DNA of 64,000 nt from Kitasatospora sp. NBC_00240 (GTDB taxonomy: Bacteria; Actinomycetota; Actinomycetes; Streptomycetales; Streptomycetaceae): contig NZ_JAPEMU010000001.1 of assembly GCF_026342405.1 (NCBI RefSeq), positions 9,176,001 to 9,240,000 on the forward strand, read 5' to 3'. A model generated the notes under the pieces. The model was not told where the DNA came from. It did not search any database and saw only the letters and a list, made by a program, of their open reading frames with translations. Numbering within the stretch: the stretch's first letter is position 1; the number at the start of each line of letters is the position of its first letter. Positions 32,892 to 41,176 of this stretch are shown here, one piece after another. A program made the position numbers and the translations under genes.

Positions 32892-33136
32892 TCACCTGGG
32901 CAGCGCGCAGCGCATCCCTGCACGTCGCCGCGAACACGTCAAAAGGACGCTATCGAAAGGCTGCTGGACCCGCCGCGAAACGGAGAAAGCCAACACTTCG
33001 AGACCGCAGGCGCCGAGGGCGGTGGCGAGTGCCGAGCGCATGGCGTCCTCGACGGATTCGCGCAGGTTTCACCGCCCGGGGCGGTGGGGTGGAAAGCCGT
33101 TCGCCCGAGTGGTGGATAGGAGGGCATGATCGGGCG

Positions 33137-34312
33137 GTGGATCTGCCTCCCCTGCTGGCCGCCGTCGAGCGCGGCGACGACACCTCGGTCTTCGAGTTTC
33201 TGGAGGATGTGAGGAGCGACGAGTTCACCGGCGACGACGGCATCACCCTGCTGGCTGCCGCCGCGTACGCCGGGCGCGGCGACGTCGCCTGGGAACTTGT
33301 CGTCCGGTGGGAGGTCGACCCGACCCGGCCCTGGGCCGGAGGCATCGACCCCGTCACGTGGGCCGCCGCGAATGGCGCGTACTGGGTCCTGAACGCGCTG
33401 CTGTCTCCCGACCGCGACCCGCTGGGTGTCGACAGTGCGCACCGCCGCGCGCTGCGGGTGGCGCGGGCGGCCCTCGAGTCCGGGGGCGGTGCCGGGGTCG
33501 TGCCGCCCCCGGCGCACCGGGCGGTCATCACCTACCTGGAGGCGAAGCTCGGCGTCCACCGCATGCCGGACGAGCTGATGGCCCGCGCCCTGGTCCATGC
33601 GGACCCCGAGCACGACGACTGGTTCGAGTCGCTGTGTCGGATCGCCGAGCCGGAGAGCCAGGAGAGGTTCGACTGGGCCCGGGCGGTCGTAGCGGACGCC
33701 GAGGACGCCGGCGAGCTGGACCGCAGGCGCTTCGCGTTCGCCGTGATCAACTTCCTCGGCTTCGGTCTCAACCCCCACAACAGCAACGACGCGCCGCCGT
33801 TCACCCGGGATGCCGTCGAGCTCCTCCGGCCCCGGCTGGACACCGAGCAGGACCCGTACGCTCTGCGCGCCGTCGTCGCGGCCTTCACCGGCTACTGCTC
33901 CCGCGAGGAGCTCCCGGCGGTCCTGGCCCACGCCGACCACCCCGACCCGGGCGTCCGCCAATGCGTCGCCCTGGCGTTCCCCGGTCTCCTGGCCGACCGC
34001 CCCGACGCGCTCGCCGCCGTGCTGCGCCTGGCCGACGACCCCGACCCCGTCACCCGGACCAGCGCGCTCTACCGTCTCACCTGCTCACCCGTGGACGTCC
34101 CCGCCCTGCGCACCGTGCTGGCGGCGCACCTCACCGACACCCACTTCGACGCCCGCCTCGAAGCCGCCGTCGCCTTGGCCCTGCGCGGCGACGAACGCGG
34201 CGCGGCGGTCATCGAGGAGATCCGCCGGGGCATCAAGAACCGCAGCAGCCGCGGCGCGGGCCGCCTCGAAGACCTCCACCACCAGCTCCGCGCCCACACG
34301 GCGGGCATGTGA
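33137..34312 (+). CDS. Ankyrin-like and HEAT-repeat protein
   Basis: 391 residues. The N-terminal ~110 residues contain ankyrin-like units (LLAAVERGDDTSVFEFLEDV, GITLLAAAAYAGRGDVAWEL, DPVTWAAANGAYWVLNALLS). The C-terminal half has HEAT-type helical repeats (ALRAVVAAFTGYCSREELPA, HPDPGVRQCVALAFPGLLAD, DPDPVTRTSALYRLTCSP, HFDARLEAAVALALRGDERG). Such proteins are protein-binding scaffolds; I see no enzymatic motif. The GTG at 33137 is the first start in frame after the intergenic region, with GAGG about 14 bases upstream, so the start is uncertain. It is divergent from the four-gene surface operon across 245 bp. Confidence 0.75.
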   Translation: MDLPPLLAAVERGDDTSVFEFLEDVRSDEFTGDDGITLLAAAAYAGRGDVAWELVVRWEVDPTRPWAGGIDPVTWAAANGAYWVLNALLSPDRDPLGVDSAHRRALRVARAALESGGGAGVVPPPAHRAVITYLEAKLGVHRMPDELMARALVHADPEHDDWFESLCRIAEPESQERFDWARAVVADAEDAGELDRRRFAFAVINFLGFGLNPHNSNDAPPFTRDAVELLRPRLDTEQDPYALRAVVAAFTGYCSREELPAVLAHADHPDPGVRQCVALAFPGLLADRPDALAAVLRLADDPDPVTRTSALYRLTCSPVDVPALRTVLAAHLTDTHFDARLEAAVALALRGDERGAAVIEEIRRGIKNRSSRGAGRLEDLHHQLRAHTAGM

Positions 34313-34483
34313 TCGCACGGCCCGGGCCGGTGATGTAGGTGGGGATGCCGGAGAGCGCAGAGCAGGTCCCGCCCCCGCGGCCGGTTGCGACCGGCCCCTG
34401 CGACCGGGGCGGCGGCTCGTTCGCGGCCTGTGCGGCGGAGGCGTCGGGACGGCTGTTCGTCGTTCGTCCGGTGGTGGTACGGG

Positions 34484-34678
34484 TCAGGCGGTGGGGTTGT
34501 CGGGGGCGTGGGTGATGATCTCGTACAGGCCTGGGGCCACCTTGCGGAAGCGGCCGCCGGCCGCCTGGGCCAGGCGGGCGCGTTGCACGTCCGTGCGGTC
34601 GATGGCGAGGCCTGGGGGGATGTCCACGAAGTCGTGGACCAGTGTGGCGTCCTCGGGGGTCAGTGCACTGTCGGGCAT
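34484..34678 (-). CDS. Small conserved protein, unknown function
   Basis: A 64-residue protein, MPDSALTPEDATLVHDFVDI, PPGLAIDRTDVQRARLAQAA, GGRFRKVAPGLYEIITHA and a short tail. It looks like a compact beta-hairpin domain ending FRKVAPGLYEII. No function known to me. It stands between the HEAT-repeat gene and the monooxygenase gene, with non-coding gaps of 171 and 260 bp in which I see nothing else. Confidence 0.55.
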   Translation of the reverse strand: MPDSALTPEDATLVHDFVDIPPGLAIDRTDVQRARLAQAAGGRFRKVAPGLYEIITHAPDNPTA

Positions 34679-34938
34679 CCGTCCACCTCCGTCCGACGGG
34701 GATCTGCTCTTCCAGTGTCCGCAACTGCTCCGCCCGTTTCCCGGTGCAGCGGTCCCGCAGCGATTCCCCGGCGGTCGGCGGGCCGGCCGGGCAGTGGCGC
34801 TGGTGACGGCCACGCGGTTGGCATTCGGGCCCCCGGAACGGCGGCCGGGACGAGCGTCCCCGCACCGCCCGTCCGGCACGGGTCTCGGGTACCCGGATCC
34901 GCGCCGCCCCTCGGGTCGTCCGGCCTCGGTCGTCGCCT

Positions 34939-36093
34939 TCAGGACCTTGCGACCGCGTCGTCCTGCCCCTCCGGCTGCCCGCTGAAGAAGTCGATGAAGC
35001 TCTGCGGTGCGCGCTCGCCGAGGCAGAGGTCGAGGATCTCGTGGGCGTCCGCGTAGAAGGCCTCGCTGCGCGGGAAGAGCTCCTTCTCGTAGGCGGTTAG
35101 CGCCGCCTCGACGTCGTCGGGGTGCCGGGCGATGGCCTTGCCGAGTTCGGCGCCGTCGAACATCGCCAGGTTGGCGCCGTCGCCGGACGGCGGCATCAGG
35201 TGCGCGGCGTCGCCGAGCAGCGTCACGCCGGGTGCCCGGTCCCAGCGGTGTCCGTCCGGGAGGGTGTGGATCATGCGCGCCACCGGGGCGGTCTCGCCGT
35301 CGGTGATCAGCGCGGTGAGGTGCGGCGCCCACCCGTCGAACTCGGCCGCGACCCGGGCGCTCGCGGCGGCGGCGTCCGTGAAGTCGGTGGCGGCGATCCA
35401 CTCGGCCGGACGGTTCAGCTCGACGTAGGTGTGCAGGATCCCGCCCGCCTCGCGGTGGGCGACGATCCCCTTGCCGGGGGCGAGCGCGTACATGGCTCCC
35501 TGGCCGACCAGCGCGGCCGTCGCGGGGTGCCGTTCGTCGACGTCGTGCAGGTAGGTCTCGACGAACGTCGTGCCGGTGTAGACGGGCCGGGCGTCGGAGA
35601 GCAGCGGCCGGACCTTGGACCAGGCGCCGTCCGCGCCGACCAGGATGCCGCTGGTCACGGTCGAGCCGTCGGCGAAGGTCAGCTCGTGCCGGCCGTCGCC
35701 GAGCGGCCGGACGTCGGTGACCTTGCTGCCCCAGCGGACCGTTCCCTCGGGCAGGGAGTCGAGCAGGATCCGGCGCAGGTCGCCGCGGAGCACCTCGGGG
35801 CGTGCCGCGGTGCCGTCGGAGGGGATGTCCAGCAGCAGCGCGCCGTGCTGGTCGAGCACCCGGGCGGCGTCGGCGCCCTCGTGGATGATCGCGCGGAACT
35901 CGTCGGTGAGGCCGGCGTCCGCGAGGGCGCGTTGTCCGTCCTCCTCGTGGATGTCGAGCTGGCCGCCCTGGGTGCGGGACTCGGCGGAGGGGTCGGCCTC
36001 GTGGACGGTGGCGGGGATGCCGTGGACGTGCAGGACGCGCGCGAGGGTGAGGCCGCCGAGGCCGGCGCCGATGATCGTGACCGGAGTCGTCAT
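34939..36093 (-). CDS. FAD-dependent monooxygenase (TetX/PHBH-like)
   Basis: 384 residues, the length of TetX. N-terminal VTIIGAGLGGLTLARVLHVH is the FAD GxGxxG fold followed by the E of HEAD. RGDLRRILLDSLP is the GD/R region, LVGADGAWSKVRPLL the DG motif, and GVTLLGDAAHLMPPSGDGAN with LAMFDGAEL the second FAD-binding motif; the last agrees well with TetX-type tetracycline monooxygenases. The substrate (tetracycline-like or other aromatic polyketide) is not provable. It is divergent from a TetR gene with two operator-like dyads between them. The ATG at 36093 is preferred to an upstream in-frame ATG that would overlap the operators. Confidence 0.88.
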   Translation of the reverse strand: MTTPVTIIGAGLGGLTLARVLHVHGIPATVHEADPSAESRTQGGQLDIHEEDGQRALADAGLTDEFRAIIHEGADAARVLDQHGALLLDIPSDGTAARPEVLRGDLRRILLDSLPEGTVRWGSKVTDVRPLGDGRHELTFADGSTVTSGILVGADGAWSKVRPLLSDARPVYTGTTFVETYLHDVDERHPATAALVGQGAMYALAPGKGIVAHREAGGILHTYVELNRPAEWIAATDFTDAAAASARVAAEFDGWAPHLTALITDGETAPVARMIHTLPDGHRWDRAPGVTLLGDAAHLMPPSGDGANLAMFDGAELGKAIARHPDDVEAALTAYEKELFPRSEAFYADAHEILDLCLGERAPQSFIDFFSGQPEGQDDAVARS

Positions 36094-36115
36094 GGTGTTC
36101 CCTTCGAAGCAGTGA

Positions 36116-36154
36116 TGGAACGCTGTTCCATTCCCATGTTGGAACGGCGATCCA
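36116..36154. promoter_or_regulatory. Tandem TetR operators in monooxygenase/TetR divergent promoter
   Basis: TGGAACGCTGTTCCA (36116-36130) is a perfect dyad with 6-bp arms. TGGAACGGCGATCCA (36140-36154) is a near copy with one arm mismatch. The 24-bp step places both on about the same helical face class and covers the whole 80-bp divergent promoter. Confidence 0.75.
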
Positions 36155-36173
36155 TTCATGTCAAACTGTGTGC

Positions 36174-36866
36174 ATGGCGATCAAGAAGCAGCGGGCCGTA
36201 CGGCGCACCGACGCGCTGTCGAAGGAACGGATCGTGGAGGCCGCGATCGAGATCCTCGACTCCCACGGCGAGGGCGCGCTGACCTTCCGCGCGCTCGCGG
36301 CCCACCTGGCCACCGGAAGCGGGGCGATCTACTGGCACGTCGCCGACAAGGACGACCTGCTGGCGGCGGCCACCAACGACGTGATCGCCCGGGTCATGGC
36401 GGACCTGGCCGGTGGTGCGCGCCCGCGGGAGGCGATCCGGGCCCTCGCGGTCGGGCTCTTCGACGCGATCGACGCCCACCCCTGGGTCGGCAGCCAGCTC
36501 TCCCGCGCGCCGTGGCTGGCCGCGATTCCGCAGATCTTCGAGGGTTTCGGCAGCCGGTTGGAGGAACTCGGCGTGCCCGAGGACGCGCAGTTCGACGCCA
36601 CGTCCACGCTCGTGATCCATGTCCTCGGCGTCGCAGGACAGAACGCCGCCAACGCCCGCCTGCTCGCGCACCGGACCGATCGGACGGCCTTTCTGGACGA
36701 GATCGCCCGACAGTGGGCCCAGCTCGATCCTGCCCGGTACCCGTTCGTGCACCGGGTGGCGGCGCAGTTGCCCGAGCACGACGACCGGGAGCAGTTCCTG
36801 GCCGGCATCGACCTCATCCTGACCGGCATCGAGGCCGCCCGCCCAGGTCCGTCCCCGCGGACCTGA
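36174..36866 (+). CDS. TetR/AcrR family regulator
   Basis: 230 residues. Helix-turn-helix at ~18-65 (KERIVEAAIEILDSHGEGAL, LAAHLATGSGAIYWHVADKD) and a TetR_C-type ligand domain with AIRALAVGLFDAIDAHPWVG. It is divergent from the TetX-like monooxygenase, with dyad operators between them, so the obvious inference is a substrate-inducible repressor of that enzyme and of itself. Starts at 36168 and 36174 are both possible; 36174 (MAIKKQRAVRRTDALS) is preferred. Confidence 0.88.
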   Translation: MAIKKQRAVRRTDALSKERIVEAAIEILDSHGEGALTFRALAAHLATGSGAIYWHVADKDDLLAAATNDVIARVMADLAGGARPREAIRALAVGLFDAIDAHPWVGSQLSRAPWLAAIPQIFEGFGSRLEELGVPEDAQFDATSTLVIHVLGVAGQNAANARLLAHRTDRTAFLDEIARQWAQLDPARYPFVHRVAAQLPEHDDREQFLAGIDLILTGIEAARPGPSPRT

Positions 36867-36966
36867 CCCGAACCCGAGCGGGTCGGGTGACGGCCCCGAA
36901 CGCGGGCGGGCGCGCTCAGGGCTGGCAGTCTCGTTCGGGGCGGCCGGAGGGGGCCGGGCATGGCGA

Positions 36967-37000
36967 GGGGCCCGTCCCCTCGAGGTGAGGGACGGGCCCC
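36967..37000. terminator. Terminator between TetR gene and lipoprotein gene
   Basis: A stem with perfect 12-bp arms (GGGGCCCGTCCC / GGGACGGGCCCC) and a 10-nt loop, extendable by a bulged CTC/GAG pair. It lies between convergent genes. Confidence 0.8.
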
Positions 37001-37058
37001 GCCGGCGGCCGTGCCAGGTGGAACACCCGGACGGGACCGCGGCTTCGCCGCCGGAGCG

Positions 37059-37277
37059 TCAGTTGTCCTGCGTCGCGTCGGAGTCGGCCTGGGCGGCGGC
37101 GCTCTCCGCGGCGTCCACCTTCTGCTGCATCTGCTGGACCTGGCCGTCGTCCGCGGTCGCCGCGGCCTTCCCGGGCGACTTCGCGCTCGGTCCGCAGCCG
37201 GTCAGCAGCAGGGCGGCGGCCACGGCGAGCACCGCTGCGGCGGCGCCGACGCGGTGGCCCACGGGGCGGCGGCTCAC
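37059..37277 (-). CDS. Small lipoprotein
   Basis: A 72-residue lipoprotein: signal with lipobox LLTGC, then a short Lys/Ala stretch and a Gln/Ala/Asp-rich predicted coiled coil (DGQVQQMQQKVDAAESAAAQ) to the end. The GTG start at 37277 overlaps the stop of the upstream exported protein (GTGA), so both are made together. No family recognised; a stalk-like membrane-attached helix is what the sequence shows. Confidence 0.7.
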   Translation of the reverse strand: MSRRPVGHRVGAAAAVLAVAAALLLTGCGPSAKSPGKAAATADDGQVQQMQQKVDAAESAAAQADSDATQDN

Positions 37278-37651
37278 TTGCTCGCCGCCGGCGAGGGCTG
37301 GGCGGCGCACCAGGTGGCGACCGACTTCAGGTCGGCCTGGCGGGTCTGCAGCGCCGGCAGCAGGGTCTTGCGGAACGTCAGCCGGTCGTTGAGGTAGGTG
37401 TACATCTCGGTGTGCCCGGCGACCTTGGCGTCCGTCACCCGCTGCTGCAGGCGGGCCACCGAGCCGGCGACGGTGGCGTCGCCGTTGAGCCGCCGGACGG
37501 CCTTGTCGACGCGCTCCTGGGTCGTCGGCAGGCGTTTGCAGACCGACTTCGCGCCGTCGCTCCTGGGCGCGGAATCGGCCTGTGCGGGGACGGCGGCGAG
37601 CAGCGTGCCTGCGAGAGCGAGTGCGCCGACGGCGGCGGCCTTGCGGTTCAT
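37274..37651 (-). CDS. Small exported protein
   Basis: 125 residues: signal peptide (1-25, cleaved near VPAQA-D), then a helical domain with two cysteines (SVCKRLPTTQERVDKAVRRL, VARLQQRVTDAKVAG, VATWCAAQPSP) likely forming a disulfide between its ends. Function unknown. It lies 99 bp downstream of the histidine kinase gene and is coupled to the lipoprotein gene by GTGA, so it may be an output or accessory of the two-component system. Confidence 0.7.
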   Translation of the reverse strand: MNRKAAAVGALALAGTLLAAVPAQADSAPRSDGAKSVCKRLPTTQERVDKAVRRLNGDATVAGSVARLQQRVTDAKVAGHTEMYTYLNDRLTFRKTLLPALQTRQADLKSVATWCAAQPSPAASK

Positions 37652-37750
37652 CTGCAGGCCGGTTCTCCTCCGGTACCGGGGTGATCGGATGCGGGGAGCG
37701 TAGGACGGCTTCTTGTGGAATCCCTGTGATCCGGACGGGGCCCGCGCGGA

Positions 37751-39199
37751 TCACCGGTCGCCGGAGAGCCAGTCGCGGCGGGCCGGCAGCTGCAGGGTCG
37801 GTGCCTCCGGTCGCAGCAGCGGCAGCCGCAGCTCGAACCGGCAGCCGCCCGGCGGCGGCGCGTCGCCGACGGCCACCGTGCCGCGGTGCAGCGCCGCCTG
37901 CTGGGCCACCAGGGTCAGGCCCAGGCCCGACCCCGGACTGTCCGGTCGCCGGTGGAAGCGGTGGAAGACCGTGGCCCGCTCGGCCGCAGGCACGCCCGGC
38001 CCGGTGTCGTCGACGGTCAGCACCGCCGCCCCGCTTCGGCCCGCCCGCAGCCGCACCGTCACCCTGGCCGGCCCGCCGCCGGGCGGACGACCGTGCACGA
38101 CGGCGTTGCCGACCAGGTTGGCGAGCGCGATCCGCAGGCCAGCCTCCCAGCCGAACACCCGGATCCCGGGCGCGCACTCGACGTCGATCACGGCCTGCGG
38201 ACGGCGGCGCACCGCCTCCGCGACCGCGCTCTCCACCAGCTCGCCCAGGTCAAGGGCGGTGAAGGCGGAGACGTCGACCAGGTCGCCGCTGGCCAGCGTC
38301 CGCAGTGCGGTGAGCAGCTCCTCCAGCCGGGCGCGGTCCTGCGACAGCTCGGCGACCACCTCGGCCCGCTCGTCGGCCGCCAGGCCCGGATGGGCGCCCA
38401 GGACGTCCAGGTTGGTGCGCATCGCGGTCAGCGGGGTCCGCAGCTCGTGCGAGGCCGCGGACGAGAACGACCGCGCGGTGTCGAGGGCCTGCGCGGTGAG
38501 GACCGCCTGCTCGTCGTAGCGGGCCAGCAACAGCCCCAGCGCGGCCGCCAGTTCGTCGACCTCCAGGACCCGGCTCGGGGTGTGCGCGAGCGCCGTCGCC
38601 CCGCTGCCCGGGTCCAGCGCGGCGGCCCGGGCACTGAGCCGCCGCAGCGAGGCGGTGGCCCGGCCCGCCAGCGCGAACGCGAGCAGACCGGCCACCGGTG
38701 CGGCCATCAGCGCGACCAGCAGCACCCGCCGCCGCACGGCCGCGACCTGTGGATCCACCGCCGACGACGGCGACACCAGCCACAGCGTGCCGGGCGCCGT
38801 GCCGTCCACCCGGACCGACAGCACCCGCCACGTCCGGCCGGCATCCCGAAGCGTGACCGGCGCGTCGGCGGCAGCCGGCAGCGGGACGTACTCGGCCGGC
38901 TGCGGACCGACCACCAGCAGGACGGTTCCGTCCGCCCCGGCCAGCCGCACCCCGGAGTCCAGCGCCCCGTCGAGGACCTTGCGCTGCTGGGTCTGCTCGA
39001 CCCGGGGCCGGCCCTTGCCGTCCGCCGCGAGCAGCGTGCGCACGTTCGGCAGCACCGTGGCGGCACGCTCGCGCAGCACCGCGTCCTGCTGGCGGGACAG
39101 GTCCCGGTGGACCAGTCCCAGCAGCAGCAGGCCCGCCGCCACCACCACGACCGGCACCAGCACCGTCACCAGGAGCGCGATCCGGGTGGACAGCCTCAC
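37751..39199 (-). CDS. Sensor histidine kinase
   Basis: 482 residues (GTG start, GTGA overlap with the response regulator). Two membrane segments (~8-30 and ~160-180) flank a ~125-residue extracellular sensor, then HAMP (~180-235), HisKA with the phospho-acceptor in SSAASHELRTPLTAMRTNLD, and HATPase_c with N box LANLVGNAVVHG, G1 VDDTGPGVP and G2 GSGLGLTLV. All catalytic elements are intact. The sensor carries no cysteine pair and no recognised fold. It forms a two-component system with the upstream gene; two small exported proteins follow. Confidence 0.9.
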   Translation of the reverse strand: MRLSTRIALLVTVLVPVVVVAAGLLLLGLVHRDLSRQQDAVLRERAATVLPNVRTLLAADGKGRPRVEQTQQRKVLDGALDSGVRLAGADGTVLLVVGPQPAEYVPLPAAADAPVTLRDAGRTWRVLSVRVDGTAPGTLWLVSPSSAVDPQVAAVRRRVLLVALMAAPVAGLLAFALAGRATASLRRLSARAAALDPGSGATALAHTPSRVLEVDELAAALGLLLARYDEQAVLTAQALDTARSFSSAASHELRTPLTAMRTNLDVLGAHPGLAADERAEVVAELSQDRARLEELLTALRTLASGDLVDVSAFTALDLGELVESAVAEAVRRRPQAVIDVECAPGIRVFGWEAGLRIALANLVGNAVVHGRPPGGGPARVTVRLRAGRSGAAVLTVDDTGPGVPAAERATVFHRFHRRPDSPGSGLGLTLVAQQAALHRGTVAVGDAPPPGGCRFELRLPLLRPEAPTLQLPARRDWLSGDR

Positions 39200-39903
39200 G
39201 CCCGCCCCCCGTCGGCCGGCAGCCGCAGTACGAACCCGACCCCGCGCACGGTGTGCACCAACCGCGGCCGCCCGCCGTCCTCCAACTTGCGCCGCAGGTA
39301 GCTGACGAAGGTGTCGACGGCGTCGCTGCGCACCTCGAAGTCGTAGCCCCAGACCCGGTCCAGCAACTGGTCGCGGGTGAGGACCAGGCCGGGGTTGCGG
39401 ACGAGCTGGGTGAGCAGTTCGAACTCACGCCGGGTCAGGTGCAGTTCGGTGTCCTCCCAGTGCACCTGGCGGGCCGCGGGGGAGAGCGTCAGCGGGCCCG
39501 CCCGCAGCACCTCGGACGGCGGGGCCGGCCGCCGGCGCAGCAGGGCGTGCAGCCGCAGCACCAGCTCCTCCAGCGCGAAGGGTTTCACCAGGTAGTCGTC
39601 GGCCCCGGCCTGCAGCCCGGCGACCCGGTCGGCGAGCTCGTCCAGTGCGGAGAGCATCAGCACCGGGGTCTCGTCGCCGACGGCCCGCAGCGCCCGGCAG
39701 ACGCCCGTCCCGTCGAGCCCGGGCATCGAGACGTCCAGCACCAGCACGTCCGGCGCCGTCGGGCCGTCCATCAGCGCCAGCGCGCTCTCGCCGTCCGGCG
39801 CGACCTGGACGGCGAAGCCGCTCAGCCGCAGCCCGCGCTCCAGCGATCGCCGGATCGCCGCGTCGTCGTCAACCACCAGCACCCGGCCACCTGCGCCGCC
39901 CAT
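39196..39903 (-). CDS. OmpR-family response regulator
   Basis: 235 residues. Receiver domain with VLVVDDDAAIRRSLERGLRL (acidic pocket), phospho-acceptor aspartate in DVLVLDVSMPGLDG and the lysine in DDYLVKPF. The C-terminal winged helix shows LTRREFELLTQLVRNPGLVL, then RDQLLDRVWGYDFEVRSDAV and a DNA-contacting VDTFVSYLRRKLE. The ATG at 39903 is chosen because GGAGG stands 6 bases upstream. It is the first gene of the operon. The targets probably include the following exported proteins, though no direct site is recognised. Confidence 0.9.
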   Translation of the reverse strand: MGGAGGRVLVVDDDAAIRRSLERGLRLSGFAVQVAPDGESALALMDGPTAPDVLVLDVSMPGLDGTGVCRALRAVGDETPVLMLSALDELADRVAGLQAGADDYLVKPFALEELVLRLHALLRRRPAPPSEVLRAGPLTLSPAARQVHWEDTELHLTRREFELLTQLVRNPGLVLTRDQLLDRVWGYDFEVRSDAVDTFVSYLRRKLEDGGRPRLVHTVRGVGFVLRLPADGGRA

Positions 39904-40383
39904 CGCCACCTCCTCGACCCCGTGGGCCGACGACTCTCTCACGCGAGGGCGGGCGCCGGGCGGCCGGGGTGCCCCGGACCGGCGGGCCGGGGTCGGTTCC
40001 GGCGCGCTCCTGTGCGCCTGTGCCGTCCTGGGTCTCCGTCGCCGGTCCGGCTGGTCCGGCCGGTCCGGCCGGTTGCACCGGTTCGGTCGCCCGCTGCGGT
40101 GTTCGGCCCTCCTGGGCTGCCGTCCCTCCTGGGCCGGCGCGCCGAGCCCCTGTGTCGTGCCCCGGCGTCCCGGCCCTGTGGAGTCCTGCGTGTAGCGTTC
40201 AAGTCACACCATTGCAATGGTTTGCCTGGCTGTCGTTGCGTTAGATTCGGGGTTGATGCAACGATTTGACGGCCCTGAACTGCTGGTATGCTGGATTTTG
40301 ACATTGCGCCAGTTGCCTGAAAGATGAAAGCAACGTAGCTTTTCCGTTGTTGGAAACATGCTGGATCGTCACGGGGGCGGATC
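39904..40383. other. AT-richer 480-bp intergenic region
   Basis: No gene seen. The part 40190-40383 has visibly lower GC than anything else nearby (TTGACATTGCGCC, GTTGCCTGAAAGATGAAAGC, AACGTAGCTTTTCCGTTG) and carries the 14-bp palindrome described separately. It is probably the promoter region of the GtrA-like gene, possibly with foreign origin. Confidence 0.5.
40208..40221. promoter_or_regulatory. Palindromic operator candidate upstream of GtrA gene
   Basis: ACCATTGCAATGGT is a perfect 14-bp palindrome 163 bp before the GtrA-like gene, in the AT-rich stretch. The binding protein is unknown. Confidence 0.45.
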
Positions 40384-40914
40384 ATGGAGACAGCGCAGGA
40401 TCGACCGCAAGCGGCACCCGGCGCGTTCACGGCCTTCGCCCGCTTCGTGCTCTGCGGCGGGGGAGTGGGACTTGCCTCCAGCTTCGCCGTGGCGGCCCTC
40501 GCCGCCCGGATTCCCTGGATCCTCGCCAACGCCCTGATCACCGTGCTCTCCACGCTCCTCGCCACCGAGCTGCACGCCCGCTTCACCTTCGGCGCGAGCC
40601 GGCGCGCGACCCGGCGCCAGCACGCCCAGTCGGCCGGCTCCGCAGCGGCCGCGTACGCGCTGACCTGCACGGCGATGCTTGCCCTGCACCAACTGGTGGC
40701 GACACCCGGCGCGGTGTTCGAGCAGACCGTCTACCTGACGGCCTCCGCCCTCGCCGGCGTCGCGCGGTTCGCGGTGCTGCGCCTGGTCGTCTTCGCGCGC
40801 CACCGCACGCAGGCCGTGGCCACCGTCCGCCCCGCCCGCTCCTTGCCCGCGACCGCGACCGCGGCCCGCGCCTGCGCCCCTGCCGGCTCCACGGAACTCT
40901 GCCGAGCCGCCTGA
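40384..40914 (+). CDS. GtrA-like membrane protein
   Basis: 176 residues with four hydrophobic segments (~17-130): FARFVLCGGGVGLASSFAVA, PWILANALITVLSTLLATEL followed by HARFTF, ALTCTAMLALHQLV and LTASALAGVARFAVLRLVVF. The HARFTF position matches the conserved NFxxxRxWVF-type turn of GtrA/DPMS_2 proteins, which are linked to transfer of polyprenyl-phosphate sugars or other cell-surface glycans. The C-terminal 40 residues are low complexity. It is monocistronic with a long, AT-rich upstream region. Confidence 0.75.
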   Translation: METAQDRPQAAPGAFTAFARFVLCGGGVGLASSFAVAALAARIPWILANALITVLSTLLATELHARFTFGASRRATRRQHAQSAGSAAAAYALTCTAMLALHQLVATPGAVFEQTVYLTASALAGVARFAVLRLVVFARHRTQAVATVRPARSLPATATAARACAPAGSTELCRAA

Positions 40915-41176
40915 CCGAATCCCCGCGGCCCCCACACCGAGCAGTCACCGGCGAACGGCACCCGGCCGAGAGAACTCCGCACCGGAAAGGGGCCGCAGGC
41001 CACCCGTGCCGCCCCCACCCCGGTGCCCTGCCGCCAGGCCCCGGGCTGCGCCTGATGCCCGCGAAGGCCCGGTCGTGCGCTGCGTCCCCGCCGCTGGCCT
41101 CCCGCCCGAATCTCGGCTGCGGTGGTGGGCGCGGCGGGGCTAGCGTGGCGGTCTGCGAAGTGAAGGAGGGGTTGCG

